Positions 44,472-55,083 of a DNA stretch of 64,000 nt are shown here, one piece after another. The position numbers and the translations under genes were made by a program. Positions within the stretch are counted from its first letter, which is position 1, and every line of letters starts with the position of its first letter. Under the pieces are notes generated by a model, which worked only from the letters and a program-made list of their open reading frames with translations, did not search any database and was not told where the DNA came from. Source of the stretch: Serratia liquefaciens ATCC 27592 (lineage in GTDB: Bacteria > Pseudomonadota > Gammaproteobacteria > Enterobacterales > Enterobacteriaceae); contig NC_021741.1 in assembly GCF_000422085.1 (NCBI RefSeq), positions 3,286,001-3,350,000 on the forward strand, read 5' to 3'.

Positions 44472-45203
44472 TCAGGCAGAAGGCGCGACGGTAACGTCAC
44501 CCTGACCGCTGCGCTGCAAAGCCTGCAGCACCAGGCCACTCGCCTTGCACCGCTCCACAAAATCACGCACATAGGCCGCCCCCGACGCTTTTTGTCGCGG
44601 AACCGCCATGGCCTGCTGGATGGCAGTGAAATGCCCGGCCAGCACCCGATACCCCGGGTTTTGCGCTGCGGCAGCCAGCAACGGTTGACGCACGCCCGCA
44701 GCCGCATCCAACCCCTGTTCGAGGAACAAGGCGATCGCGTCGGCGGAGGTATCGGCACGCACCAGTTGCGCCTGCTTTAAGGTTCGCGACAGATACAGGT
44801 CGTAAGCCGCTCCCTGGCCTACGGCAATGCGCACCTCGGGCCGGTCAAGTTCGGCAACCTGTTGCCAGGGAGACGCCTGGGCCACCAGGTAGGTCCCCTC
44901 AATGATCGCATAAGGCGCACTGAACGCGATCTGCGCCGCCCGCACCGGTTCGATGGCCATAAAGGCGATGTTCCAGTCTCCGGTTTCCAACGCGGCAAAA
45001 ACCTTGCCTGCGGCATCATAGGTCACCAACTCCAGCGCCACGCCCAACTCGCGGGCCAGCGCGCTGGCCAGCGTCACGGATACCCCCTGAGGTTCGCCGT
45101 CTGGCCCCCTCTGCGCCAACACCGGATTGCCCAGATTGATGGCCGCACGCAGGATCCCCTGCGGGGCCAAATCATCGAGTACGACGGCGGGAATGCTATG
45201 CAT
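44472..45203 (-). CDS. Family 3 solute-binding domain protein lacking a signal peptide
   Basis: 243 residues. The sequence follows the amino-acid binding-protein plan (LRAAINLGNPVLAQRGPDGEPQGVSVTLASALARELGV, then LETGDWNIAFMAIEPVRAAQIAFSAPY), but it begins MHSIPAVVLDDLAPQG and has no export signal. AGGAGA six bases upstream supports this start, and the frame upstream (to 45284) offers no signal either. It may be a cytoplasmic sensor or enzyme that reuses the fold, or a protein whose export part was lost. No transporter partner is nearby. Confidence 0.7.
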   Translation of the reverse strand: MHSIPAVVLDDLAPQGILRAAINLGNPVLAQRGPDGEPQGVSVTLASALARELGVALELVTYDAAGKVFAALETGDWNIAFMAIEPVRAAQIAFSAPYAIIEGTYLVAQASPWQQVAELDRPEVRIAVGQGAAYDLYLSRTLKQAQLVRADTSADAIALFLEQGLDAAAGVRQPLLAAAAQNPGYRVLAGHFTAIQQAMAVPRQKASGAAYVRDFVERCKASGLVLQALQRSGQGDVTVAPSA

Positions 45204-45494
45204 GGCTTTCTCCTGAAAAAAGGGTGTAGGTGTTTCGTCAACGCTCTCCGTTAAGGCTAGAGCCAAACCTCGGATGAGCAACATTCAGCCGCTTTTCGCC
45301 TCACCGGCGTGATTCATGTCACACTATTGTCACAAAAACGACCGATCGCACTCTGCCACGCCAGGGCAGCGCAAACACGCATTGACCCTGGCGCTTTCAA
45401 TGCGCTATACCCTTCCTCTTTCGCGTCGTGCTTGGGTCGGCGGCGTTTGCCAGGGCAGTTAAGATTTCCTTTTTAATCAGACAGGGTACGGTGG

Positions 45495-47798
45495 ATGGTT
45501 TCAGCATTAATCTCGTTTGCACTTTTTTTAGCCTCAATTTTAATCTACCGCACCCGTGCCGCCGCCAACCGCTGGTGGCTGGCCACCCTGTTGACGCTGC
45601 TGGGCAGCTATCTGATCCTCAACGTGGTGCTGATCGCCAGCAACTACTTTACCGGTGACGGCATTACCGATGCGGTGATCTACACCCTCACCAGCAGCCT
45701 GAAGGGCGCCGGCGTCGGCAAATACCTGCTGCCGTTTGTCGGCCTGCTGGCGGTGCTGGCGCTGATCTTCACCCTGCTGACCTGGAGTCTGGTACGGCGC
45801 AAGGCGAAAAGCAGCAGCGTGGTTTACAGCGTGCTCGCCGTGCTGCTGGCGCTGTTTTCCGTCGGCACTACTCCCGCCTTTCAGGACATCTCGCTGTTGG
45901 TGAAGAGCCAGATTAGCGGCGATACCGCCGACTTTGACACCTATTACAAAGCGCCGAAGAAAACCGTACAGGGCAAAGCGCCGAACCTGGTGTATATCTA
46001 TGCTGAAAGCCTGGAGAGAACCTACTTCGACCAACAAATCTTCCCCGGCCTGACCGACGAACTGAACCAGCACCGCGAAAACAGCATCGACTTCAGCAAT
46101 ACCCAACAGCTGCCCGGCACCGGTTACACCATCGCCGGTATGGTGTCCTCACAGTGCGGTATCCCATTGTTTGCCCCCTTTGACGGCAACGCCTCCAGCG
46201 CGGTATCCACCTTTTACCCGGAAAACGTCTGCCTGGGCGACGTGCTGAAATCCGCCGGGTACGACAACTACTTTTATCAGGGCGCCGAGCTGGCCTTCGC
46301 CGGCAAAGACACCTTCCTGAAATCGCACGGTTTTGACCATGCCTACGGCTTTAAGGAATTACGCGGACAGGTCAGCGACCCGGGCTACAAAAATGACTGG
46401 GGCTGGTACGACGATACCGTGCTGGACGTGGTGTTCGACAAGTTCGTCGAGCTGTCGAAGCAGAACAAAAAGTTCTCGCTCTTCGCCTTGACCGTGGATA
46501 CCCATCACCCGGACGGCTTTATCTCCGCCAGCTGCAGCAAAAAGTCGTTCCGTTGGCAGAATAAAGAGAATCGGTCGCTGAGCGCAGTGGCCTGCAGCCA
46601 ACAGCATATCGCCGCGCTGATCGACAAAATCAAGGCGTCCGAGTACTTCAAAAATACCGTTATCGTGGTGTCTTCTGACCATCTGGCGATGAACAATACC
46701 GCCTATGACATCCTGACCAAGCAGAAACGCCGCAACCTGTTCTTTATCATCGACGGTACCCGCCCGCAGACCGCGCTGCATAACGAGAAGCGCAGCACGC
46801 TGGACAACGGCGCCACCGTGCTGGACGTGATGGGTGGCGATAACTACATTGGCCTCGGTCGCAGCAGCCTGTCCAGCCCAACGCTGGCGACGTTGTTTTT
46901 GAATATCGACGAAAAAATCAACGCCTGGAAACCGGCGGTGGTCAAGCAATGGGGCTTCCCGAACAGCATCACAAACTACAGTCTCGACGATCGGGGCAAC
47001 CGCTTTACCTTCTCCGGCATCACCTTTAAGGTGCCGTTTATTCTGAAGGTGACGGACAACAAAATTGAGCCGATGTTTAACGTCTACCTGTCCACACCGC
47101 TGAAAAAACAGCTTGCCGGGCTGGGCGCAGGCGAGAAATTCGTCTGGGTCGACAAGTGTTATGAAATCGGTCGGGTGTGGTCGCCAGAACTGGCGTTGAG
47201 CACCGACACCTGCGTCGCGTCGGGCAGCCTGGCCGCCCCACCGCACATCGTGCAGGCCAAAGGGGGCAGCTATCGCGGCAAAATAGACTTTGAGCGTCCG
47301 CCAAACGATAGCATCGCCGCCTACCAAAGCGCCGTCGATAAACTGAAAGTCGACGACGCCGCCGTTAAATATCACGCGGACGCCATCGCCTTTATGCTGC
47401 CGGGCATGCCGGAACAGGTGAAAGCGATCACCGGCGTTTCCAGCGTCGAAGACTGGGGCCGTTGGTCAGACGCCAACCTGGCGCCGACGGTGAATATTGA
47501 TTACGTCGATCCCCTGCCATCAGCATTCGATCTGGTGCTGCGCGCCCGCGCCTACGGTAAAAACGTCGGCGAACCTATCTCGGTGCGCGTCGGCAATCAG
47601 GAACAGTTTGTGACGCTCAGCGAACAGGACACCACCGTGACGCTGCGCTTCGACAACCCTGCCGGAGCCAGAAACATCAGCATCACGCCGCCGGCCCCCA
47701 CGGAGCCACAAGAAGGTGCCAGCGGCGGTTTTGTACCGAAGAAACTGGGTATTGGCCTGGTCTCGCTGAAAGTGGAACAGGCTGCCCCCGCTTCCTGA
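45495..47798 (+). CDS. opgB: Phosphoglycerol transferase I (OpgB)
   Basis: 767 residues, full length. Four N-terminal helices (about 1-20, 28-50, 70-95 and 105-125) are followed by a periplasmic alkaline-phosphatase/sulfatase domain: VYIYAESLERTYF with the metal and nucleophile region, LTVDTHHPDGF and VIVVSSDHLAMNN. OpgB moves phosphoglycerol from phosphatidylglycerol to osmoregulated periplasmic glucans; in E. coli the released diacylglycerol is recycled by DgkA. AGGG lies eight bases before the ATG. It is a single-gene unit. Confidence 0.92.
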   Translation: MVSALISFALFLASILIYRTRAAANRWWLATLLTLLGSYLILNVVLIASNYFTGDGITDAVIYTLTSSLKGAGVGKYLLPFVGLLAVLALIFTLLTWSLVRRKAKSSSVVYSVLAVLLALFSVGTTPAFQDISLLVKSQISGDTADFDTYYKAPKKTVQGKAPNLVYIYAESLERTYFDQQIFPGLTDELNQHRENSIDFSNTQQLPGTGYTIAGMVSSQCGIPLFAPFDGNASSAVSTFYPENVCLGDVLKSAGYDNYFYQGAELAFAGKDTFLKSHGFDHAYGFKELRGQVSDPGYKNDWGWYDDTVLDVVFDKFVELSKQNKKFSLFALTVDTHHPDGFISASCSKKSFRWQNKENRSLSAVACSQQHIAALIDKIKASEYFKNTVIVVSSDHLAMNNTAYDILTKQKRRNLFFIIDGTRPQTALHNEKRSTLDNGATVLDVMGGDNYIGLGRSSLSSPTLATLFLNIDEKINAWKPAVVKQWGFPNSITNYSLDDRGNRFTFSGITFKVPFILKVTDNKIEPMFNVYLSTPLKKQLAGLGAGEKFVWVDKCYEIGRVWSPELALSTDTCVASGSLAAPPHIVQAKGGSYRGKIDFERPPNDSIAAYQSAVDKLKVDDAAVKYHADAIAFMLPGMPEQVKAITGVSSVEDWGRWSDANLAPTVNIDYVDPLPSAFDLVLRARAYGKNVGEPISVRVGNQEQFVTLSEQDTTVTLRFDNPAGARNISITPPAPTEPQEGASGGFVPKKLGIGLVSLKVEQAAPAS

Positions 47799-47830
47799 TC
47801 ATCGCGCTGCATGCGGCGTCCGCGTTATTC

Positions 47831-47850
47831 GGGGCGAATTTATTCGCCCC
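47831..47850 (+). terminator. Hairpin after opgB
   Basis: GGGGCGAA and TTCGCCCC around TTTA. The sequence after it lacks a T-run, so its strength as a terminator is doubtful. Confidence 0.4.
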
Positions 47851-47962
47851 CTGCCGTTTCTCCAAAGCTTTTGCGCCCATCTTCGGCTAACCTGTTGCTG
47901 TGAATTGATATCGGCATCCGTATGCCTCCCCGCCGCATAGCCGGGAGAACCAAGGAGAGAGT

Positions 47963-49423
47963 ATGAGCAGTCAGCAATCCGGCACCGGCCTCACCCCCGC
48001 TCAGGCAGTCGAACAACTGGAAGCGCTGTATGTCGCCTCGGTTGAGGCGCTGCGCCAGGCGGTCGGTGACTTTATCAGCCATGGCAGCCTACCCGATGCG
48101 CAGACCCGCGCGGCAGGGCTATTTGTTTACCCTGAGCTGCGCGTCAGCTGGGACGGGAAATCGCCCGGTCAAACCAAAACCCGCGCCTATGGCCGTTTCA
48201 CCCACACCGGTTGCTATACCACCACCATCACCCGCCCGCACCTGTTCCGCCATTATCTGACCGAACAGTTGACCATGCTGGCCGGGGAGTACGATGCGCA
48301 TATCGAAGTGCGGCCGTCACAGCAGGAAATACCTTTCCCTTACGTGATCGACGGTTCAAACCTGATGCTGGATCGGTCGATGAGCGCCAGCCTGGCGCAG
48401 CATTTCCCCACCACCGAGCTGGCGCAAATTGGCGATGAGACTGCCGATGGCCTGTTTCACGCCACCAGCACCTTCCCGCTTTCGCACTTCGACGCCCTGC
48501 GCGCCGACTTTTCGCTGGCGCGGCTGCGGCACTACACCGGCACCCCGGTGGAGCATTTTCAGCCCTTCGTGCTGTTCACCAACTACACCCGCTATGTGGA
48601 TGAGTTTGTCCGCTGGGCCTGCACCGAAATAGCCGATCCGGCCAGTCCTTATATTGCCCTGTCGAGCGCCGGCGGCATCTATATCACGCCGGAAACCACC
48701 GCACCGGATCAGGCGGTCTCCGACCTGGCGTGGAAAAACCACCAGATGCCGGCCTACCACCTGATCTCGCGCACCGGCCAGGGCATCACGCTGATCAATA
48801 TCGGCGTCGGCCCCTCCAACGCCAAAACCATTTGCGACCATCTGGCGGTGCTGCGCCCCAGCGCCTGGCTGATGATCGGCCACTGCGGCGGCCTGCGCGA
48901 AAGCCAGTCGATTGGCGACTACGTGCTGGCGCACGCCTACCTACGGGACGACCACGTGCTGGATTCGGTGCTGCCACCGGATATCCCGATCCCCAGCATT
49001 GCCGAAGTACAGCGTGCGCTGTATGACGCCACCAAAATGGTCAGCGGCATGCCCGGCGAAGAGGTAAAACAACGCCTGCGCACCGGCACCGTGGTCACCA
49101 CAGACGATCGCAACTGGGAGCTGCGCTATTCCGCTTCGGCGCTGCGTTTTAACCTCAGCCGCGCCGTCGCGGTAGATATGGAAAGCGCCACCATCGCCGC
49201 TCAGGGCTACCGTTTCCGGGTGCCTTACGGCACGCTGTTGTGCGTATCCGACAAACCGCTGCACGGTGAAATCAAGCTGCCCGGCCAGGCCAACCGCTTT
49301 TATGAAGGGGCCATTTCGGAACACCTGCAGATCGGTATCTGTGCTATCGACCTGCTGCGCGCCGAGGGCGATCGCCTGCATTCCCGCAAGCTGCGTACCT
49401 TTAACGAGCCGCCGTTCCGCTGA
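47963..49423 (+). CDS. amn: AMP nucleosidase
   Basis: 486 residues, the E. coli Amn length. The N-terminal regulatory domain (about 1-190, with TRPHLFRHYLTEQL) precedes a nucleoside-phosphorylase fold: GQGITLINIGVGPSNAKTICDHLAVLRP and VAVDMESATIAAQGYRFRVPYGTLLCVSDKPLHGE. AAGGAGAG lies before the start. It splits AMP into adenine and ribose 5-phosphate, buffering the AMP pool. Its presence on the mtfA-tRNA-Asn side of nac mirrors E. coli gene order. Confidence 0.95.
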   Translation: MSSQQSGTGLTPAQAVEQLEALYVASVEALRQAVGDFISHGSLPDAQTRAAGLFVYPELRVSWDGKSPGQTKTRAYGRFTHTGCYTTTITRPHLFRHYLTEQLTMLAGEYDAHIEVRPSQQEIPFPYVIDGSNLMLDRSMSASLAQHFPTTELAQIGDETADGLFHATSTFPLSHFDALRADFSLARLRHYTGTPVEHFQPFVLFTNYTRYVDEFVRWACTEIADPASPYIALSSAGGIYITPETTAPDQAVSDLAWKNHQMPAYHLISRTGQGITLINIGVGPSNAKTICDHLAVLRPSAWLMIGHCGGLRESQSIGDYVLAHAYLRDDHVLDSVLPPDIPIPSIAEVQRALYDATKMVSGMPGEEVKQRLRTGTVVTTDDRNWELRYSASALRFNLSRAVAVDMESATIAAQGYRFRVPYGTLLCVSDKPLHGEIKLPGQANRFYEGAISEHLQIGICAIDLLRAEGDRLHSRKLRTFNEPPFR

Positions 49424-49438
49424 TGACGAAGGATCTGG

Positions 49439-49459
49439 GCCCGCTTCGGCGGGCTTTTT
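49439..49459 (+). terminator. Rho-independent terminator of amn
   Basis: GCCCGC, loop TTCG, GCGGGC, then five T. A compact, classical terminator 15 bp after the stop. Confidence 0.9.
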
Positions 49460-49542
49460 AACTTTTCATACTCAGATCGTTGATGTACCGACCGCAAATC
49501 TGTTACAACAGCGGCTCTCATTCCCCGGACATCACCACACAT

Positions 49543-50460
49543 ATGATTGTCAGACCTCAGCAACACTGGTTCAGGCGGCTCTTCGTCTGGCACGGTTCAG
49601 TGCTATCCAAAATTCTGTTTCGCCTCAGCCTTAACGTGGCGATGTCCATCGTCGCCGTGCTGTGTTTTCAATGGTACGAACATCTGGGGGTCAAACTGAC
49701 CCTGGCACCTTTCAGCCTGCTGGGCGTGGCGATCGCTATCTTTCTCGGCTTCCGCAACAGCGTCAGCTATGCGCGTTTCACCGAGGCGCGGTTGCTGTGG
49801 GGCAGCCTGCTGATCGTTGAGCGCTCGCTGCTGCGCCAGATCAAGAGTCTGCTACCGCAGCAGGATCAGGCGGCACGCGAGTTTGCCGCCCTGCTGATCG
49901 CGTTCAGCTACTGCCTGAAACACCAGCTGCGCGGCACCGATAGCAGCGCCGACCTGCAACGACTGCTGCCCAACGTCGATCTGCGAGCGATAGAAAACAG
50001 CATGTCCCCCTGCAACCGGCTGCTGTTGATGATGGGCCAATGGCTGGGCGAAAAACGACAATCGGCACAGCTGTCGGACATGCTGTTTCACAGCATCGAC
50101 CAAAACCTCAACCGGCTGTCGGAGATCCTCGGCGGCTGCGAACGCATCGCCAATACGCCGATCCCCTTTGCCTACAGCCTGATCGTTCATCGTACGGTCT
50201 ACCTGTTCTGCACCCTGCTGCCTTTCGCGCTGGTGCCGGATCTGCATTACATGACGCCGCTGGTGTCGGTGTTTATCTCCTACACCTTCATCTCGCTGGA
50301 CTCGCTGGCAGAGGAACTGGAAGATCCGTTCGGCACCGCCGCCAATGACCTGCCGCTCAATGCCATGTGCAACGCGATTGAGATCAACCTGCGCGAAATG
50401 AACGACGAAACGGATTTACCGGCGGCCGCACGGCCGGACAGCCGTTACCAGCTCAGCTAA
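49543..50460 (+). CDS. Bestrophin-family channel (YneE type)
   Basis: 305 residues from the ATG at 49543. The start MIVRPQQHWFRRLFVWHGSVL is nearly that of E. coli YneE, and the frame's upstream 21 codons are not needed. FLGFRNSVSYARFTEARLLWGSLLIVERSLLRQ is the bestrophin signature, with helices at about 25-70 and 195-240. Bacterial members form pentameric ion channels in the inner membrane. It ends 50 bp from the converging efflux operon. Confidence 0.9.
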   Translation: MIVRPQQHWFRRLFVWHGSVLSKILFRLSLNVAMSIVAVLCFQWYEHLGVKLTLAPFSLLGVAIAIFLGFRNSVSYARFTEARLLWGSLLIVERSLLRQIKSLLPQQDQAAREFAALLIAFSYCLKHQLRGTDSSADLQRLLPNVDLRAIENSMSPCNRLLLMMGQWLGEKRQSAQLSDMLFHSIDQNLNRLSEILGGCERIANTPIPFAYSLIVHRTVYLFCTLLPFALVPDLHYMTPLVSVFISYTFISLDSLAEELEDPFGTAANDLPLNAMCNAIEINLREMNDETDLPAAARPDSRYQLS

Positions 50461-50473
50461 CCGGCAACCACGT

Positions 50474-50497
50474 CAGGCGCGGTGAAGGCCGCGCCTG
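50474..50497. terminator. Hairpin between convergent bestrophin and efflux genes
   Basis: CAGGCGCGG pairs with CCGCGCCTG over a 6-base loop, midway between the two stops. No T-run; a probable shared terminator. Confidence 0.5.
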
Positions 50498-50509
50498 TTG
50501 GCAAAACCC

Positions 50510-51913
50510 TTATTCGCGCCACCCGCCGCCCAACGCACGGTAAAGATCGACGATATTGGTCAATCGCGCCAGGCGCGTATCCACCAACACCTGCTGCGCC
50601 GCATACAGGGAACGCTGGGAATCCAGCACGGTCAGGTAGTTATCCACGCCCTGCTGAAAACGCTGCTGCGACAGGCTGTAAGCGCGTTGATTGGCCGCCA
50701 CCAACTGCGTTTGCGCCCGGATTTGCTCATCCAGCGTGTCGCGACCGGCCAGCGCATCGGCGGTTTCGCGAAATCCCTGTTGTATCGCCTGCTCATAACG
50801 CGCCACCTCAATGCGTTTTTGCACCTCCGCCAGATCCAATCCCGCACGCAAAGAGCCGCCGGAGAAGATAGGCAGCGAGAGCTGCGGCACAAAACTCCAG
50901 GCACCGGAACCGGCAGAAAATAAACCGTCCAGGCCGGCGCTGGCCGTGCCGCCGAAACCGGTCAGGCTGAGGGTCGGAAAGAACGCCGCCCGCGCCGCGC
51001 CGATATTGGCATTCGCGGCACGTAGCTGATGCTCTGCCGCTCGGATATCCGGCCGCCGGGTCAGCAAATCTGCCGGCAGCCCGGCCGGAATGGTTTCCGG
51101 CAACAGGTCGTCCGGCAAGGTGCTGGCTTGCGCCAGACGCGAACTCATCGCCGAGCCCAACGGCTGCCCAACCAACAGCGTCAGGGCATTGGTATCCTGC
51201 CGAACCTGACGCCGATACTGAGCCAAATCACGCTGTGCCGTCCGTACCCCAACCTCCGCCTGGCTGCGATCCAGTTCGGTCGCCACACCGAGCTGGAAGC
51301 TTTGTTCCACCAGCCCAAAGGCCGCCTGCTGTGAGCTCAGCGTTTCCTGCGCCAGCGCCAGAAGTTCGCTATCGGCGCGTAGCGAAAGATAAGCGTTGGC
51401 GGTTTCGGCGATCAGCGCCAGTTGCGCGGCGGCCCGGGTTTCATCCTGTGCCAAATACAATTCCAACGCCTGCTGGTTGAGGCTGCGAAGCCGCCCGAAC
51501 AGATCCAGCTCCCACGACAGCGCTCCCCCGACCTGATAGCTGCGCCCCACCGCAGACTGCCCGCCTGCGGACAGACTGCCCGGGGTACGCTGTACCGAAC
51601 CACTGCCCTGCGCCGACAGGGTGGGCAGCGTATCTGCCCGTTGAATGCGGTAGCTGGCGCGAGCCGCCTCCACGTTCAGCGCCGCAATGCGCAAGTCACG
51701 GTTATTCGCCAGGGCCTGCGTAATCAGCGTTTGCAGCAGCGGATCGCGGTAAAACTCACGCCAACCGATAGCCGCTGCCGTTCCGTCGACCTGCGCGACG
51801 CCATAATCCGGATAGGCTGGCGCTACCGGCGCAGCGGGGCGTTGATAGTCCGGCGTCAACGAGCAGCCCGTCAGGGTGGCAGTGGCCAGCATGATAGCCA
51901 AAATTTTTATCAT
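50510..51913 (-). CDS. RND efflux outer membrane factor (OprM/NodT family lipoprotein)
   Basis: 467 residues. Signal peptide with lipobox LTGC (Cys17), then two OEP repeats: [31 protein letters not shown] near the first and [36 protein letters not shown] near the second. This is the NodT/OprM branch. It is the last gene of a three-gene operon and overlaps the pump gene by 4 bp. It forms the outer membrane exit duct. Confidence 0.92.
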   Translation of the reverse strand: MIKILAIMLATATLTGCSLTPDYQRPAAPVAPAYPDYGVAQVDGTAAAIGWREFYRDPLLQTLITQALANNRDLRIAALNVEAARASYRIQRADTLPTLSAQGSGSVQRTPGSLSAGGQSAVGRSYQVGGALSWELDLFGRLRSLNQQALELYLAQDETRAAAQLALIAETANAYLSLRADSELLALAQETLSSQQAAFGLVEQSFQLGVATELDRSQAEVGVRTAQRDLAQYRRQVRQDTNALTLLVGQPLGSAMSSRLAQASTLPDDLLPETIPAGLPADLLTRRPDIRAAEHQLRAANANIGAARAAFFPTLSLTGFGGTASAGLDGLFSAGSGAWSFVPQLSLPIFSGGSLRAGLDLAEVQKRIEVARYEQAIQQGFRETADALAGRDTLDEQIRAQTQLVAANQRAYSLSQQRFQQGVDNYLTVLDSQRSLYAAQQVLVDTRLARLTNIVDLYRALGGGWRE

Positions 51914-54900
51914 GGCTCGGCTCCCGGCGCCGGGGCAGTTATCTCCGCTTCATCCTCCGCCCGGCGGCGTTCGCTGAGCCGCTTCACCCGAAACAGCCGC
52001 AGCATGATGACGAAGAACGCCGGTACGAAGAAAATGGCCAGGAAGGTGCTGGTCAGCATGCCGCCGATTACCCCGGTGCCGATGGCATTCTGACTGCCTG
52101 AGCCCGCCCCGCTGGCAATCACCAGCGGCACCACGCCGAGAATAAACGCCAGCGAGGTCATCAGGATCGGCCGCAGCCGCTGTCTGGCGGCCTGCACCGC
52201 CGCCTCTACCGGACTGGCGCCGGCTTCGAAGTGCGCCTTGGCGAACTCCACGATCAGAATGGCATTTTTGGCCGCCAGCCCGACGGTGGTCAGCAACCCC
52301 ACCTGGAAATAAACGTCGTTGGCCAGCCCACGCAGCAACGTGGCCACCACCGCGCCAATCACCCCGAGCGGCACCACCAGCATCACCGCGCTGGGCACGC
52401 TCCAGCTTTCATACAGCGCCGCCAGACACAGGAAGACCACCAGCAGTGAAATCGCATAGAGTGCCGGTGCCTGGGCGCCGGACAACCGTTCTTCAAACGA
52501 CAGTCCGGTCCAGTCGTAGCCCACGCCGGGCGGCATGGTGGCGGCAATGCGTTCCATTTCCGCCATCGCGTCGCCGGAGCTGAAGCCCGCCGCCGGTTCG
52601 CCCTGCAGGTTAAACGACGGTGCGCCGTTGTACCGATTGAGTTTTTGCGCACCGTAGGTCCATTCGGCGCTGGCAAAGGCGGAGAACGGCACCATATCGC
52701 CGTTGTCGTTACGCACAAACCACTGTTCCAGATCCTGCGGCAGCATGCGCGACGAGGCATCTCCCTGCACATAAACCCGCTTCACCCGACCGCGATCGAT
52801 AAAGTCGTTCACATAACCCGAGCCCCAGGCCAGCGACAGCGTGCGGTTAATCTCCGTGATCGGCACGCTGAGTGCCCGCGCCTTCTCGCGGTCGATCAGC
52901 AGTTCATACTGGGGTGCATCCTCCAGGCCGTTGGCACGCACGTTGTTCAACACCGGACTCTGCCGGGCAGCGGCAAGGAACCTGTCGCGCGCCGCCAGCA
53001 ATGGCTGATGCCCAATGCCGCCACGATCCATCAGTTGGAAGTTAAAGCCCGCCACGTTGCCCAATTCACGTACGGCCGGGGGCGAGACCACAAAAATACG
53101 GGTATCACGAAAGTCACGTGCGAACATGGCATTGAGGCGGGCGGCGATCGCGTCGGCCTTTTGCGAGGCGTCCGGCCGTTGGTCCCAGTCATGCAGGCGA
53201 ATAAACAGGGTGCCGACGTTCTGCCCGCGCCCGCCGAAGTTAAACCCGGAGATAGCGAACACCGAACGCACACTGTCCTTCTCCATTTTCAACAGGTACT
53301 CCGTGGCACCGCGTAAGGTGGCCTGCGTCCGTTCTGCGGTGGCCCCGGCCGGTGCCTGTACCTGCGCGAACAACATGCCCTGATCTTCCTGCGGCAGGAA
53401 CGAGGTTGGAATGCGGGTAAACAGCCAGCCGGTGGCAATGGCAATCACCAGATAAATCAGCATCAGCCGACGCGGGCGGCCCAGACCGCGCATTACCGAA
53501 GCCGCGTAACTGCGGTTGGCCCACTCGACGCGGCGGTTAAACCAGCCAAAGAAACCTTTGCGTGCGGCATGCTCTCCCGGCTTTACCGGCTTGAGCAGCG
53601 TAGCGCACAGCGCCGGGGTAAACACCACCGCCACCATCACCGACAGCACCATCGAAGAGACAATGGTGATGGAGAACTGCCGGTAGATCACGCCGGTTGA
53701 ACCGCCAAAAAACGCCATCGGCACAAATACCGCCGACAGCACCATGGCGATGCCTATCAAGGCACCGGTGATCTGGCTCATCGATTTACGGGTTGCCTGC
53801 TTAGGTGAAAGCCCCTCCTCATGCATCAGCCGCTCGACGTTTTCCACCACCACAATGGCGTCATCCACCAGCAGGCCAATCGCCAGCACCATGCCAAACA
53901 TGGTCAACGTGTTGATCGAGTAACCGAAGGCCGCCAGCACGCCAAAGGTTCCCAGCAGCACCACCGGCACCGCCAGCGTCGGGATCAGCGTGGCCCGGAA
54001 GTTCTGCAAAAACAGGTACATCACCGCAAACACCAGCACAACCGCTTCCACCAGCGTACGCACCACGTTTTCGATCGACAGGCTAATGAATGGAATGGTG
54101 TCATAGGCATCCACGGCTTCCATTCCCGGCGGGAAGAAGGGTTTCAGCTCCGCCAGCGTGGCACGCACCGCCTGCGCGGTTTGCAGCGCATTGGCACCGG
54201 TTGCCAGACGCACGCCCAGCCCGACCGCCGCATTGCCGTTGTAGTAGCTATCAATCGCGTAGTTCTGCGCGCCCAGCTCAATGCGCGCCACGTCGGCCAG
54301 GCGAACCCGCGAACCGTCCGGATCGGTTTTCAGCAGGATTTGGCCGAACTCCTCCGGGGTCTGCAAGCGTGAGGGGCCAATTACCGTGGCATTCAGTTCC
54401 TGGCCGGGCAACGCCGGTTGTCCCCCCAACTGACCGGATGAAACCTCAACGTTCTGCTCCTGAATCGCATTGCTGACGTCGGTGGCGGTCAGGCTGTAGT
54501 TCACCAGCGCAGCAGGATCCAGCCAGATGCGCATCGCATAAGGCGCACCGAACAATTGGAAGTCCCCCACGCCGTTGGTGCGGCTGATCGGATCCTGTAC
54601 ATAGGAGGCGACGTAATCCGCCAGGTCCTGCCGGGTCATACGACCATCCGTCGAGACAAACGCCATCACCATCATAAAGTTGGCGGTGGACTTGGTGACG
54701 CGGATCCCCTGCTGCTGTACCTCCAGCGGCAACAGCGGCTGTGCCAGCGCCAACTTGTTTTGCACCTGTACCTGCGCGGTATCGGCATCGGTGCCCTGCG
54801 CAAAGGTCAACGCAATGCTCATGCTGCCGTCGGAATTACTTTCGGAGGAAATGTATTGCAGATTGTCGAGACCGTTCATCTGCTGTTCAATCACCTGCAC

Positions 54901-55083
54901 CACCGTATCCTGCACCGTCTTCGCCGAGGCACCGGGATAGTTGACCTGAATGCTGACGGTGGGCGGTGCGATGCTTGGGTACTGCGCCACCGGCAGATTG
55001 GCAATCGATAGCAGGCCACACAGCATCATGATGATGGCCAGCACCCAGGCAAACACCGGGCGCTCGATAAAGAATTTAGCCAT
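51910..55083 (-). CDS. RND multidrug efflux pump (AcrB/MexB-like, HAE1)
   Basis: 1057 residues, the size of AcrB-type HAE1 pumps. The proton-relay Asp pair is in [17 protein letters not shown] and the lysine in [18 protein letters not shown]. The N-terminus [23 protein letters not shown] is canonical. The sequence is of the hydrophobe exporter branch, not the CusA metal branch, although the linked two-component system resembles CusRS. It overlaps the adaptor gene by 8 bp. Substrates cannot be read from sequence. Confidence 0.95.
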   Translation of the reverse strand: MAKFFIERPVFAWVLAIIMMLCGLLSIANLPVAQYPSIAPPTVSIQVNYPGASAKTVQDTVVQVIEQQMNGLDNLQYISSESNSDGSMSIALTFAQGTDADTAQVQVQNKLALAQPLLPLEVQQQGIRVTKSTANFMMVMAFVSTDGRMTRQDLADYVASYVQDPISRTNGVGDFQLFGAPYAMRIWLDPAALVNYSLTATDVSNAIQEQNVEVSSGQLGGQPALPGQELNATVIGPSRLQTPEEFGQILLKTDPDGSRVRLADVARIELGAQNYAIDSYYNGNAAVGLGVRLATGANALQTAQAVRATLAELKPFFPPGMEAVDAYDTIPFISLSIENVVRTLVEAVVLVFAVMYLFLQNFRATLIPTLAVPVVLLGTFGVLAAFGYSINTLTMFGMVLAIGLLVDDAIVVVENVERLMHEEGLSPKQATRKSMSQITGALIGIAMVLSAVFVPMAFFGGSTGVIYRQFSITIVSSMVLSVMVAVVFTPALCATLLKPVKPGEHAARKGFFGWFNRRVEWANRSYAASVMRGLGRPRRLMLIYLVIAIATGWLFTRIPTSFLPQEDQGMLFAQVQAPAGATAERTQATLRGATEYLLKMEKDSVRSVFAISGFNFGGRGQNVGTLFIRLHDWDQRPDASQKADAIAARLNAMFARDFRDTRIFVVSPPAVRELGNVAGFNFQLMDRGGIGHQPLLAARDRFLAAARQSPVLNNVRANGLEDAPQYELLIDREKARALSVPITEINRTLSLAWGSGYVNDFIDRGRVKRVYVQGDASSRMLPQDLEQWFVRNDNGDMVPFSAFASAEWTYGAQKLNRYNGAPSFNLQGEPAAGFSSGDAMAEMERIAATMPPGVGYDWTGLSFEERLSGAQAPALYAISLLVVFLCLAALYESWSVPSAVMLVVPLGVIGAVVATLLRGLANDVYFQVGLLTTVGLAAKNAILIVEFAKAHFEAGASPVEAAVQAARQRLRPILMTSLAFILGVVPLVIASGAGSGSQNAIGTGVIGGMLTSTFLAIFFVPAFFVIMLRLFRVKRLSERRRAEDEAEITAPAPGAEP

